A stretch of 64,000 bases of DNA. Origin: Cycas panzhihuaensis. Taxonomy: Eukaryota > Cycadophyta. The notes under the pieces were generated by a model. The model did not search any database. It was not told where the DNA came from and was given only the letters and a program-made list of their open reading frames with translations. This document shows, piece after piece, positions 42,031 through 53,533 of the stretch. How positions within the stretch are numbered: position 1 is the first letter of the stretch; every line of letters starts with the position of its first letter. The translations under genes were made by a program, and so were the position numbers. Location of the stretch: assembly GCA_023213395.1 (NCBI GenBank), contig CM041465.1, positions 73,415,741-73,479,740 on the forward strand. Reading direction: 5' to 3'.

Positions 42031-42300
42031 ACTTGGATTGTCGATTCGAGAGCTTCTCGACATATGGCGTGAGTGAAGAACTCCTATGCAACATCAAGGA
42101 AGGTGAAGGTCAATCGGTGACCTTTGGAAATGCTGAATCAGTTGAGATTTCAGGAATAGGCACCATAGCTCCTTTTCATTCTCGTCAAAATCCTTCCTCA
42201 TCATTTCCCAACAGTGATGCCTACCTCATTCCTTCTATGAAGAAGAACTTGCTATCTGTTAGCCAGATGAACAAGCAACATATGAGCATACTATTTAAAA
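42018..42300 (+). pseudogene. Protease of element D, active site changed to DSR
   Basis: TWIVDSRASRHMA at 42034-42072 is the retropepsin active site. E and H have DSGASRHM; D has Arg for the Gly (codon AGA at 42049-42051), and a stop follows four codons later. The rest, VTFGNAESVEISGIGTIAPF to AYLIPSMKKNLLSVSQM, continues in the next frame. This protease could not work as read. Confidence 0.88.
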
Positions 42301-43480
42301 ATGGGAAATGTATCATTCGTAACAAAGATGATCAGATCGTAGCTGTAGCCTATGAGGATCAAGGTCTTTACAAGTTGGATGCCAATAATATTACTCTTAA
42401 TTACCTTTACGGTTCCACATCTTTGTCAAAAATTCAGTTATGGCATCAACGTCTAGGACATTTAAGCCTAGACAATCTGAAGCAGATGATATACAAAAGC
42501 ATGGTGTATGGGCTTCCAAAGATGTATGGTTTAAAATGTCTTCGCGAAGCTTGCATAATGGGGACACAACATCGGCTGCCTTTTCCTAAAGGCAAAGCAT
42601 GGTGTGCATCTTATCCTTTGCAATTAGTCCACTCAGACTTGTGTGGACCCATGTCCACCCACTCCTTTGGAGGAGCAGTGTACTACATATCTTTTATTGA
42701 TGACTTCTCTCACAAAGTCTGGGTCTACTTCCTAAAGCATAAATCAGAAGCCTTCTCCAAATTCAAAGAGTTCAAGGCGGAAGTAGAAAATGAATCGCTA
42801 CTCAATTGGCACATTAAGGTCGAGATAATGGAGGTGAATTCACTTCAAATGAATTCAACCAATTTTGCAAGGATAATGGAATTCGGAGACAACTCACAGC
42901 TCCTCATACTCCTCAGCAACATGGAGTCTCCGAGAGGATGAATAGAACTTTGGCTAATAAAGCCAAAACAATGATGCATGCAAAAGGGCTTCCAAGAGTT
43001 TACTGGGCCGAAGCATTTCATACAGCAGCCTATGTGGCCAATCGAAGTCCTACAAATGATCACCAATATCACACACGAGGAGGCATGGTGCGGAAAGAAG
43101 CCAACTATCACCATTTGAGGACATTCGGATGTCTGCGTATATGCACATACGGATCAACAAAGAACTAAGTTGGACAAACATAGCCTTAAATGCATCTTTG
43201 TAGGATATGCAATCCATAGCAAAGCCTACAAGTTGTATGATCGATTGGGAGAAAATGCATCTCTCAAGAGATGTAATCTTTGTTGAGGATGATAAAAAGA
43301 GTTGGATATGGCATCAATCCAACCCCATTGACAAAGGGAAAAAGATTGTTGAGGACTTCCTTCCCTCAATCTTACACACCATGTTCTTCATCCGCACCTT
43401 CGTACCATCTACTTCGTCTTCATCGCTCCACTTGAACCTTCCACTTCATCTTCCGATACTCCTACACTTAGACGGAAGAC
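42300..43480 (+). pseudogene. Pre-integrase and integrase of element D
   Basis: IQLWHQRLGHLSLDN supplies both His. The usual CLCEAC is CLREAC, but the CxxC pair may be kept through the flanking Cys residues. VHSDLCGPM has the first catalytic Asp. Near 42822 an extra G in the second catalytic motif (AGGTCGAGATAATGG against AGGTCAGATAATGG in E) shifts the frame. GVSERMNR with the third catalytic Glu follows near 42928, and AKGLPRVYWAEAFHTAAYV continues in another frame. The C-terminal KCIFVGYAIHSKAYKLY part extends past 43240. Confidence 0.88.
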
Positions 43481-44330
43481 ATTGAGGTTCATGCCACATC
43501 ATTCGAAGTTACCTAAGTGGTACACTCAAGCAGTGCAGGATGGTCATATCATTGAAGGAAGCGTCCATCAAAGTATCGGCAGCAAACAAACTTTGCACTT
43601 ATGGCTGAAGTGCTTTCTATTGATGAGCCTACTACCTTTGCAGAGGCTTCACAAAGTGATATTTGGAAAGCTGCCATGGATGAGGAGTTTCAATCCATTC
43701 ACAAAAATGGTACTTGGGACTTGGTCGAATTGCCTTCACACAAATAGGCAATCAGTTGTAAATGGGTCTACAAGACCAAATTCCATTCTGATGGGACACT
43801 CAAGCGACAGAAAGCAAGACTTGTAGCAAAGGGATTCAAACAACAAGAAGGAATTGATTACGAGGAGACCTTTGCACCTGTAGCAAACATGAACACCATC
43901 AGACTTCTCTTGGCCTTAGCTGCACAATGCAAATGGCCCGTATATCAGATGGACGTGAAGAGCGCCTTCCTCAACGGCGATCTTCAAGATGAGGTATACT
44001 TGGAGCAACCTCCTGGTTACAAGGAACAAGGCAAGGAGCATTTAGTATGTCGCCTCAAGAAGGCTTTGTATGGCTTGAAGCAAGCTCCTAGGGCATGGTG
44101 CATAAAATCGATGAATACTTTTTGAAACATGGGTTTCATCGATCCACTTCTGATCCAAACTTGTACATCAAACATGAACATCACCATGTCATTTATATTG
44201 CCTTGTATGTAGATGACTTAGTGATCACGGGTGATGACACTAAGCTCATCAATGTTCTCCAGGATGATTTGAAGAGAAGTTTTGAGATGGTGATCTTGGA
44301 CTTCTCCATTACTTTCTAGGCTTTGAGGTA
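43481..44330 (+). pseudogene. Reverse transcriptase of element D
   Basis: After a broken linker and finger region, [20 protein letters not shown] lies near 43760. Then comes the open stretch from 43889: [40 protein letters not shown] and [13 protein letters not shown] deleted base near 44095 moves the frame, and the catalytic YVDDLVITGDDTKLINVLQD continues (about 44206-44270). A further indel ends it near 44319. The catalytic box is intact. Confidence 0.9.
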
Positions 44331-45130
44331 TGGCGGCCGGCTATATCTTCATTTCCCAAGCAAAATATTCTTGGGACATCTTGCAGAGATTCAGGATGCA
44401 CGACTGCAAGACGGCGCCTACACCCATGGAGAATGGCACCAAGCTTTCTCTTAATGAGGAAGTTGAACCAGCAGATCCCACTCTCTATCGACAATTGATT
44501 GGTAGCTTGATATATCTCACCAACACTCGTCCAGACATTTCATTTGCAGTTGGGATTTGCTCTCACTTCATGTCTCAACCCAATCAGAAGCATTGGCAAG
44601 CAGCAAAACGCATACTCAAGTATATCAAATGAACATTGCAGCTTGGACTTGAGTATGTACATAAGGAGAACTTCACTTTGGAGGGGTTCTCTGATTACGA
44701 TTAGGCGGGATGCCGGGATAGCGGAAATCTACCTCGGGTTCTTGTTTTACCCTTGGTTCGTGATTGTTTCATGGAGTTGCAAGAAGAAACCAAATGTTAC
44801 CTTGTCCTCCACTGAAGCAAAATACAAAAGCTGCGATCGGTAGTGACTTGTGAGGCTATCCGGCTTCGGATTCTTGGTGAGCTTGGGTTTCGGCGATGGC
44901 CAAACCGGCCTTCATTGTGACAATCAGAGTGTCCTCAAGCTAACTAAGAATCCTGTTTTCCACGCACGGACCAAGCATATCGATGTTCACCATCACTTCA
45001 TCAGAGAACATGTTCAGAATGGTGAGATCAACCTCGAGTACAGACCTCTGAGGCGGACAACAGACATCTTTACCAAACCTCTTGGTAGAAAAAAGTTTGT
45101 AAAATTCAGAGATGGTCTTGGTGTCTGACT
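44331..45130 (+). pseudogene. RT C-terminus and RNase H of element D
   Basis: FISQAKYSWDILQRFRMHDC, then LIGSLIYLTNTRPDISFAVG lead into RNase H. The segment with the catalytic Asp (GFSDYD*AG...) is garbled by indels near 44690-44710. [33 protein letters not shown] and TKHIDVHHHFIREHVQNGEI follow, ending LGRKKFVKFRDGLGV at 45128. The end of the polyprotein is close to the purine tract, as usual. Confidence 0.9.
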
Positions 45131-45140
45131 TAACATTATA

Positions 45141-45155
45141 AACAGTAAGGGGGGG
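45141..45155 (+). other. Polypurine tract of element D
   Basis: AACAGTAAGGGGGGG directly before the 3' LTR. E has the matching tract on the minus strand at 47269-47281. Confidence 0.92.
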
Positions 45156-45721
45156 TGTTAAACCTTATGTTTAAATGTTAAGTTAATGTACTTTTATTTT
45201 TCATGTAATATATGCACTTTTTACTTTAGGGGTGACTTATCACTTAAGTGATAAAGTGCACATCCACATTCTTTCTAGTGACACAACGTTGTCACTAAAG
45301 GGTCAAATGGACCCTCATGCACTTTTTGAGGATCCAAGTCATGTATCTTGGATGTTTGACACTTGTCAAACATCCAAGGCCTTAGGTCTCTCATTTTGAT
45401 GATCCAAGTCATGTATCTTGGATGTTTGACACTTGTCAAACATCCAAAGCCTTAGGTCTCTCATTTCACTCTATATAATGAGACCTCTCCTCATTGTCTC
45501 AAGAGAAGAGTTGGAGATGTATTGTTATGCTATCAGTTTGCTAATCAAACTGTTTTCTTCTTGGGAGGTTGGACCAATTCCAACTCTACATATTGGGTAT
45601 CATTTTCTCTTGCTCCTATTTCTCTTTATGCTCTTTATGCTTTCATGCTTTCATGCATTTGCAGTATTATGCTTGTACTTATGATCTTGGGACTAATGTG
45701 GCCTAATGCCCATTTTCCACA
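45156..45721 (+). repeat. 3' LTR of element D
   Basis: 566 bp, the same length as the 5' LTR, with about five substitutions, followed by the CATCT target duplication. Confidence 0.97.
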
Positions 45722-45726
45722 CATCT

Positions 45727-46688
45727 AACTAGGTTCTTCTTCGAAGGTAAAGGAATTAAATCCCATGTGGCATTCTTTATTATTGAGCCATACTCCTCAT
45801 CTACTGCAACTCTCCATCGTGGATTGTCCTTTGCTTCATATGAAATAGAATCATTGGAGTCATTGGTGTTCACTGCCAGAGTCTGACTAACACATTGGCT
45901 TCTGGTTCTTTTGTCAACAAGGTTTTGCAACACCACACCAAGATCTTCTATTATCTTCCTTACCCATAGTGGTATAGAAGGACCTAGTGTTGTAGGTTCT
46001 TCTGCATGTGATGGCTCCTCACTATTATCTTCTCTATTTGGTTCAACTTCCTCTTGAATCACAACAATTGGCTCATCATCCTCTTTAGTTGTTGAAATAG
46101 GAAATGGAAGTAGTGACGATTAAAAAGGTTCTTCCGATGACTACTCAACATGATATGTCGATGACTCATCAAATTTTACAACTCGATTAACCACAAATTT
46201 TCTTTCTTGTGGATCCCACAAATTGTAAGCTTTATTTTGATCAAAATACCCCACAGATATACACTTCAAACTCTTGTGATCCAGCTTCTTGAGATTTTCA
46301 TCAAGGATGTGTGCATATGCTATGCACCTAAATATCTTCAAATGACCAATGGTTGGTTTACGATCAGTCCATTTTTCTTTGGGGGTTATGCCACGAACTA
46401 CTTATGTGAGTATCCTATTTAAAATGTAAATGGCAATTGCAACAACTTCTGCCCAAAACATCAATGACAAGCTTTTAGAATGCACCATATACCTTGCCAT
46501 TTCCATCATGGTACGATTCTTCCTTTCTGTAACACCATTCTATTGTGGGGTATACAGGGGCAGTGAATCCCTATTTTATACCATGATCTCGACAGAACTA
46601 ATGAAATGTATGATTGACATACTCTTTGCCATTATCACACCTTAATACTTTTATCTTCTTTTCACATTCGTTTTCAACACAAGCTTTC
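45727..46688 (-). pseudogene. RT start, linker and integrase C-terminus of element F (between D and E)
   Basis: Minus-strand reading from 46688: ACVENECEKKIKVLRCDNGK (second catalytic Asp, as RCDNG), then PQ.NGVTERKNRTMMEMARYM with the catalytic Glu, KEKWTDRKPTIGHLKIFRCI, KCISVGYFDQNKAYNLWDPQ, then the linker with PSIPLWVRKIIEDLGVVLQN and the RT start DEEYGSIIKNATWDLIPLPS up to NLVRC at the D junction. It aligns with C over the whole length. Stops and small indels occur throughout. Confidence 0.88.
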
Positions 46689-47268
46689 TGTGGAAAATGG
46701 GCATTAGGCCACATTAGTCCCAAGATCATAAGTACAAGCATAATACTGAAAATGCATGAAAGCATGAAAGCATGAAAGAGCATAAAGAGAAATAGGAGCA
46801 AGAGAAAATGATACCCAATATGTGGAGTTGGAATTGGTCCAACCTCCCAAGAAGAAACAGTTTGATTAGCAAACTGATATCATAACAATACAACTCCAGC
46901 TCTCCTTATGAGACAATGAGGAGAGGTCTCATTATATAGAGTGAAATGAGAGACCTAAGGCCTTGGATGTTTGACAAGTGTCAAACATCCAAGATACATG
47001 ACTTGGATCATGAGCAAAAGTGCTTGGATCCTCACCTAAGGCCTTGGATGTTTGACAAGTGTCAAACATCCAAGATACATGACTTGGATCAAGTGCAAAA
47101 GTGCATGAGGGTCCATTTGACCCTTTAGTGACAACGTTGTGTCACTAGAAAGAATGTGGGTGTGCACTTTATCACTTAAGTGATAAGTCACCCCTAAAGT
47201 AAAAAGGTGCATACATTACATGAAAAATAAAAGTACATTAACTTAACATTTAAACATAAGGTTTAACA
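46689..47268 (-). repeat. 3' LTR of element E
   Basis: 580 bp from TGTGGAAAATGGG to GGTTTAACA in plus order. An extra CATGAAAG unit near 46758-46775 accounts for the 8-bp length excess over the other copy. It holds two copies of the TGTTTGACAAGTGTCAAACA hairpin. Confidence 0.96.
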
Positions 47269-47281
47269 CCCCCCCTTACTT
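47269..47281 (-). other. Polypurine tract of element E
   Basis: Minus-strand AAGTAAGGGGGGG next to the TGTTAAACC start of the 3' LTR. Confidence 0.92.
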
Positions 47282-48024
47282 TTACAATGTTAAGTCGGAC
47301 ACCAAGACCATCTCTGAATTTTACAAATTTGTCTCTACCAAGTGGCTTGGTAAAGATATCTCTGTCTGTTGCTCTGTTGGTCGATATTGAAGTGTGATCT
47401 CACCACTGTGTACATGCTCCCTGATGAAATGGTGGTGAACTTCAATATGCTTGGTCCGTGCGTGGAAAACAGGATTCTTAGTTAGCTTGAGGACACTCTG
47501 ATTGTCACAATGAAGGGTCGGCTTGGCTGAAACCCAAGCTCACCAAGAATCCGTCGACGGATAGCCTCACCTGTCATACCGACTGCAGCCTTTGTATTCC
47601 GGTTCAAGGGAGGACAAGGTAACATTTGGTTGCTTCTTGCAACTCCATGAAACAATTCTTGAACCAAGGGTAAAACAAGAACCCGAGGTAGATTTCGCTA
47701 TCCCGGCATCCCGCCTAATCGTAATCAAAGAACCCTCCAAAGTGAAGTTCTCCTTATGTACATACTCAAGTCCAAGCCGCAATGTTCCTTTGATATACTT
47801 GAGTATGTGTTTTGTCGCATTCCGTGTATCCGATTGGGATGAGACATGTAACGAGCAAATCCCAACCGCAAATGAAATGTCTGGACGAGTGTTGGTGAGA
47901 TAAATCAAGCTACCAATCAACTGTCGATAGAGAGTGGGATCTGCTGGTTCAGCTTCCTCATTAAGAGAAAGCTTGGTCCGCTCTCCATGGGTGTAGGTGC
48001 CGCCTTGCGTCGTGCATCCCGAAT
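47282..48024 (-). pseudogene. RNase H and RT C-terminus of element E
   Basis: The minus-strand frame 47920-47567 reads IGSLIYLTNTRPDISFAVGI, then KHILKYIKGTLRLGLEYVHK, NFTLEGSLITIRRDAGIA and VSWSCKKQPNVTLSSLEPEY. The catalytic DADW region is garbled in the same place as in D. The C-terminal HARTKHIEVHHHFIREHVHS-type region lies near 47470-47390. Several single-base indels disturb the frame. Confidence 0.87.
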
Positions 48025-48700
48025 CTACGCAAGCTGTCCCAAGAATATTTTGCTTGGGAAATGGAGATATAGCCGGTCACGCCATACCTCAAAGCCTAGA
48101 AAGTAATGGAGAAGTCCAAGATCAGTCATCTCAAAACTTCTCTTGAAATCATCTTGGAGAACATTGATGAGCTTAGTGTCATCACCCGTGATCACTAAGT
48201 CATCTACATACAAGGCAATATAAATGACATGGTGATGTTCATGTTTGATGTACAAGTTTGGATCAGATGTGGATCGATGAAACCCATGTCTCAAAAAATA
48301 TTCATCGATTTTTGCGTACCATGCCCTAGGAGCTTGCTTCAAGCCATACAAAGCCTTCTTGAGGTGACATACCAAATGCTCCTTGCCTTGTTCCTTGTAA
48401 CCAGGAGGTTGCTCCAAGTATACCTCCTCTTGAAGATCACCGTTGAGGAAGGCGCTCTTCACGTCCATCTGATATACGGGCCATTTGCATTGTGCAGCTA
48501 AGGCCAAGAGAAGTCTGATGGTGTTCATGTTTGCTACAGGTGCAAAGGTCTCCTCGTAATCAATTCATTCTTTTTGTTTAAACCCCTTTGCTACAAGTCT
48601 TGCTTTATGTCGCTTGAGTGTCCCATCAGAATGGAATTTGGTCTTGTAGACCCATTTACAACCGATTACTGTTTGTGTGGAGGCAATTCGACCAAGTCCC
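48025..48700 (-). pseudogene. Reverse transcriptase of element E
   Basis: Open minus-strand stretch from 48528: [60 protein letters not shown], the catalytic LYVDDLVITGDDTK and MTDLGLLHYFLGFEVW. It is open for 167 codons, longer than in D, because D's indel near 44095 is absent. Upstream blocks with [20 protein letters not shown] (about 48660-48590) are separated by a stop near 48567. Near 48050 the frame is lost. Confidence 0.92.
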
Positions 48701-49480
48701 AAGTACCATTCTTGTGAATGGATTGAATCTCCTCATCCATGGCAGCTTTCCAACTATCACTTTGTGAAGCCTCTGCAAAGGTAGTAGGCTCATCAATAGA
48801 AAGCACTTTAGCCATAAGTGCAAAGTTTGTTTGCTGCCGATACTTTGATGGACGTTTCCCTTCAATGATATGACCATCCTGTACCGTTTAAGTGTACCAC
48901 TTAGGTAACTTCTGAAGTGATGTGGCATGAACCTCAATATCTTCTGGTCTAAGTGTAGGAGTAGCAGAAGATGAAGTGGAAGGTTCAAGTGGAGCGGATG
49001 AAGATGAAGTAGGCAGTGCAGAAGGTGCGGATGAAGAACATGGTGTGTAAGATTGAGGGGGAAGTCCTCAACAATCTTTTTCCCTTTGTCAATGGGGGGT
49101 TGGATTGATGCCATATCCAACTCTTTTTGATCATCCTCAACAAAGATTACATCTCTTGAGAGATGCATTTTTCTCCCAACTGGATCATACAACTTGTAGA
49201 CTTTGCTATGGATTGCATATCCTACAAAGATGCATTTAAGGCTATGTTTGTCCAACTTTGTTCTTTGTTGATCTGGTATGTGCATATCTGTGAGCCGAAT
49301 GTCCTCAAATGGTCGATAGTTGGCTTCTTTCCGCACCATGCCTCCTCGGTGTGATATTGGTGATCATTTTGTAGGACTTCGATTGGCCACATAGGCATTG
49401 TAAGAAATGCTTGACCCGAAGCTCTTGGAAGCCCTTTTGCATGCATCATTGTTCTCGCTTTATTAGCCAACGCTCTATTC
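48701..49480 (-). pseudogene. Integrase C-terminus and linker of element E
   Basis: Minus-strand reading: ERMNRALANKARTMMHAKGL near 49480, then DHLRTFG and DMHIPDQQRTKLDKHSLKCI, FVGYAIHSKVYKLYDPVGRK, MHLSRDVIFVEDDQKELDMA, followed by a linker rich in Pro, Ser and Leu codons and WKAAMDEEIQSIHKNGTW at the RT start in a shifted frame. The catalytic Glu (ERMNR) is kept. Confidence 0.85.
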
Positions 49481-50340
49481 ATCCTCTCTGAGACTCCATT
49501 TCTTTGAGGAGTATGAGGAGTGAGTTGCCTCAATTCCATTATCCTTGCAAAATTGGTTGAATTCATTTGAAGTGAATTCACCTCCATTATCTGACCTTAA
49601 TGTGCCAATTGAGTAGCCAGATTCATTTTCTACTTCTGCCTTGAACTCTTTGAACTTGGAGAAGGCTTCTGATTTTTGCTTTAGGAAGTAGACCCAGACT
49701 TTGTGAGATAAGTCATCAATAAAAGATATGTAGTACACTGCTCCTCCAAAGGAGTGGGTGGACATGGGTCCACACAAGTCTGAGTGAACTAATTGCAAAG
49801 GATAAGATGCACGCCATGCTTTGCCTTTAGGAAAAGGTAGCCGATGTTGTGTCCCCATTATGCAAGCTTCGCAAAGACATTTTGAACCATACATCTTTGG
49901 AAGCCCATACACCATGCTTTTGTACATCATCTCGCTTGATTGTCTAGGCTTAAATGTCCTAGACGTTGATGCCATAACTGAATTTTTGACAAAGATGTGG
50001 AACCAGAGTGAGCAGAATCAAGAGTGATATTATTGGCATCCAACTTGTAAAGACCTTGATCCTCGTGGGCTACAGCTACAATCTGATCATCTTTGTCACG
50101 AATGATACATTTCCCATTTTTAAATAGTATGCTCATGTGTTGCTTGTTCATCTGGCTAACAGATAGCAGATTCTTCTCCATAGAAGGAATGAAGTAGGCA
50201 TCACTGTTGGGAAATGATGAGGAAGGATTTTGAGGAGAATGAAAAGGAGCTATGGTGCCTATTCCTGAAATCTCAACTGATTCAACATTTCCAAAGGTCA
50301 CTGATTGACCTTTACCTTCCTTGATGTTGCAAAGGAGTTC
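49475..50340 (-). pseudogene. Pre-integrase and integrase core of element E
   Basis: LWHQRLGHLSLDN and CLCEACIMGTQHRLPFPKGK keep the zinc ligands. VHSDLCGPMSTHSFGGAVYY, FIDDLSHKVWVYFLKQKSEA and LRSDNGGEFTSNEFNQFCKD keep both catalytic Asp. A frameshift near 49930 splits the zinc domain, and another near 49500 follows the second Asp. Of the family members here this copy has the best-kept integrase catalytic residues. Confidence 0.9.
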
Positions 50341-50500
50341 TTCACTCCCTGTCATATGTCGAGAAGCTCCAGAATCGACAATCCAAGTGTTGTCAATGTT
50401 GCTTGATTGGTATGCACAAAGTAGTTTGTCATCATTGGCAAACTGATTAGAATGGCGTTGGTAGCCACTTCTTTGACCCCCCCTCCTCTTGGACCTCCTC
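50341..50500 (-). pseudogene. Protease active-site region of element E
   Basis: NIDNTWIVDSGASRHMTGSE on the minus strand (about 50398-50340) is an intact DSG active site. The frame is the one running 50667-49927, while gag runs in another frame (51341-50352), so a frameshift separates gag and protease. D has DSR here. Confidence 0.9.
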
Positions 50501-51441
50501 GATAGGCACCTCGATTTGGTCGAGGGGGAAACTGCTGCTGATCTGACTGTTGGAATCTTTGTTGAAATTGTTGTCGTGGCTGCTGTTGTCTTTGACCCTG
50601 TGGCTGCTGCTGTCTTTGACCCTGTGGCTGCTGCTGTCTTTGAAAATCCGCTTGTTTCTTTTTGCACTCAGGTGCAATGTGGCCAGGTTTGCCACAATAA
50701 TGGCATACTACATTGGACTTGGAAGATCCAATGTTCATATTTCCAAACTGCTTTGTGAATGCAGTTTTGGATTTTTGAGTTGTCTTTGCCCTTGCTGTGA
50801 AAGCACCTGATGTAGATGGTTCTTCATTATCCTTAGCATAAATTTGTTCTTCTTGAAGCAATAAGCTTTCAAGTTGATTGACTGTCATCCCCCTTAGTGA
50901 ACCATCTCGTGTAGTTGATGATATAAAGCCATTGTAGTCCTTTGGCAATGCTTTTGTGATGGAGGCTATGATTTCATCTCTTGTAGCTGGACTACCTAAA
51001 GTAGTTAATTCATTACAAACCTCCTTAATAGAGGACATGAATGCCGACATTGGCTTTACAAATTTGATGGAGTACAATTTAGCTTTTATCATCAAAATGC
51101 GAGCTTCATCTCGCCTTTCATACAAAGAGGACAAGGTGTCCCATGCTTCTTTAGAAGATAGTGCGCAAGAAATAATTTGGTCTACACCGTATGTCCACAA
51201 CCATACGAATGAATGCCAAAGCAATTTCGTCTTTGGCCTCCCATGCAGCAACAAGTTGAACATCCACAGGTGCAGGTTGATTATCATTATCCACAAGTGT
51301 AGGATTGGGGATTCTTCCAGAAACATATCCCCAGAACTCATTCATTATCAAGAGATTTTTTGTGATTCTTTTCCATTCTTGATAATTTGATTGCCCTGTT
51401 AGCCTTATGGTACAAGCATTAAGCATATTTATGGCAGCCAT
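50420..51441 (-). pseudogene. Gag of element E
   Basis: The ATG at 51441 opens MAAINMLNACTIRLTGQSNY and continues QEWKRITKNLLIMNEFWGYV to VAAWEAKDEIALAFIRMVVD. A one-base shift near 51190 ends that frame, and the rest continues KEAWDTLSSLYERRDEARIL, KLYSIKFVKPMSAFMSSIKE and a complete CCHC knuckle CHYCGKPGHIAPEC (about 50708-50667). A Gln-rich stretch of QRQQQPQG repeats and a PPRPNRGAYRGGPRGGG tail follow. This is the least damaged gag of the family. Confidence 0.92.
50566..50645 (-). repeat. 24-bp tandem repeats encoding QRQQQPQG in the gag of E
   Basis: About three copies of a 24-bp unit (plus strand GTCTTTGACCCTGTGGCTGC and four more bases). They code for Gln-rich repeats after the zinc knuckle and are absent from D. 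Confidence 0.9.
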
Positions 51442-53533
51442 CTTTCCACTTGAGTAACACTTGAAGCTAGCAGATAACTTGGAGACTTCAAAAGCTCCGT
51501 CGCTTAAGACCCACCTTCAAACAACACCACTAGTCCTGATCTTACAAGAAGATCCAACAACCAATGGGGTGAAGAGAGATGGAGGACTCTGGCTAATGAG
51601 GTGGAGGACCAAGTTAAATCTAGGACAAGGCAGGTAGGGTTGATTTGCATGGACGTACCATGCTTTCCCACAGGATTCACATTTCAATAACACCCTTTTC
51701 GAACCTCCTTTCCTCAAGCAACCTTAATTGTCGCAATCGACCGTGCATTCGGTTGGTCCCCAGGGAATGCACCAAGCTTAAGGTTAATTCAGAGGCAAGG
51801 TTTGAACCTTTTCGAGCCTCTCCAATGAGTTTTAAATTCACTTTTAAATAAGTCTAAGTGAATCTTCTTACTTGGATTTTTTATGCCTTTTTTGGCTTAC
51901 AAAGAATGAGCACAAAACAGATTTCAAGTGCTTTAGATCCAAGTGAGGTGCTATGTATGCTTGAGTACAATGATAAAGTACTTTGAGTACTTAAAACTGA
52001 TGTAAGGAACCTTTGATGATAGCAAAAGAGGGTTCCTTTTAACCTTCAAAATCTGATGAAGTGATGAAATGTACTCAAGAAATTGCTCCAAAGTCCAACA
52101 CAAACTCCATTGAGTTGTTGAGACTTAAAAGATCTCAACAATCCAACAAGAAAATTGTGATTTTATTAAGTTTCACAATGAACCTTCCCTTTTTGAACTG
52201 AAGAAGGCCAAGGTCACCATGCAAGGTGCCAAAAACTGAAGTTAGGTGAGAATTTCCTTCACCTTTACAATGTAGATATGCCTTTTGATTACAATAATTA
52301 AGCTCAATGATGCTTCAATAACAAGAAAGTGAACTAAAAGAGCTTAAAACAGTAAGTACAAAAGTACTTTTGAGAAACAAGACTGCCAAAGTTTGTAACA
52401 AAAGTTTTAAGTAAGCCACTATAAAGACTTAAAGTCTTTTAGAAATTTCCCCCCTTAAGAAATTTAAAAAAAATCTCTTAAAACCTTAAAAGAGAATTCA
52501 CATGAGCATATTGATCAAAATATGCAAAAAAAAGATTGATGTTTAATCATTGAATGGTACTAAATGTGTGCCGATTTGGCACTTGAATGTGTCTTGATTT
52601 GGCACTTGAAGACACCGGCGAAGGAGCTAATGACACCGGCGATTCGAGTTTGAGTCTTCTTGAGTTGGCGACAAAATGCCGAAATGGTGAAATGAATCGA
52701 TCGTGACAAAGATCGAGATGAGTCAGCAGAAGCTAAAGACGGTGGCGCTTTGATTTGGAGCTCTTCGCTAGAGTTGGCGCCCAATACTCGAGGAGGAAAA
52801 TGAAGAGGACAGTCTTATTTGAAATCAATATGAGCCGGACCGAGTCTTATTGCCAATATGAGTCAAACTGTGATGAGCCGGCAATCTGAGTGAGCCGCGA
52901 TCTGTGAGGAGTCGCAATGCCGGATCGCCGAGTTGGCGATGATTGACCTTGACTTCAGTAATGATAGCTAAACGATCTTATATGAATGCCGAGTCTTGAG
53001 CCGAATTTCGTGTCTTGATTGGACTAAAATCGGATTATCAATCTTGAGTTGGCGCCGAGATGGCGGTGACAAAGACAATGAGAGGATGTGGACACCGGCC
53101 AAAAAATCTTGAGTATTAATGCTTTGTGTGAGCCAATCCGAGTTGGCGGTGAGGTGTGAGCCAATCTTTGAGTTGGCGACTTCTTTGTGAGGTGGATGCC
53201 TTTGATGATCACGAGTTGGCGCCTCTTGACTAAACGATGAGTTGGACTGTGTGTGAATGGACTGAGTCGATTCACCGAGGAAGGACTTGGCCGATGTGGA
53301 CGGTGAAGACACCCACATCAATGAATGATGAGTTGGACGGTGAGTCGATGTACCAATCGATGAACTCGCTAATCGAGTGATTTGGCAAAGGATCAAGATG
53401 AGCTGGAGCCTGCTGACTGGATCTTCAAAGAGCAGCCAAAATCCTCAACAGAAATGGTTGAAAAACAGAGGACAGAGATAAGTTCTGAAACAAACTAATA
53501 GTGCTTACACAAGGTAAGTTCAGAGACCTTATA
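51442..53533 (-). other. Leader of element E
   Basis: About 2.1 kb from the primer site to gag. The GC-rich part (52560-53410) repeats the minus-strand words GCCAACTC and CGGCTCA many times, as in D. The part at 51530-51820 is the conserved block near gag. Confidence 0.75.

Larger units (their letters stand above)
38634..45721 (+). mobile_element. Element D: recent Ty1-copia insertion in the RT of F
   Basis: Two 566-bp LTRs (38634-39199 and 45156-45721) differ by about five substitutions. The target duplication CATCT (38629-38633 and 45722-45726) is perfect. It has a canonical primer site, a purine tract and the complete copia domain order, but the frames are broken by several indels and stops. 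Elements E and H are relatives; E is very close and lies in the opposite orientation 967 bp away. Confidence 0.97.

Noticed and set aside
46946-47128. 60-codon ORFs at 46946-47128 and 53797-53979 with identical sequence
   Set aside because: They lie in the two LTRs of E and only reflect the duplicated hairpin unit. The repeated amino-acid words come from that DNA repeat.
50489-50810. Plus-strand ORFs opposite the gag of E
   Set aside because: They are the complement of the Gln-rich repeats and the zinc knuckle. The minus-strand gag explains the sequence.
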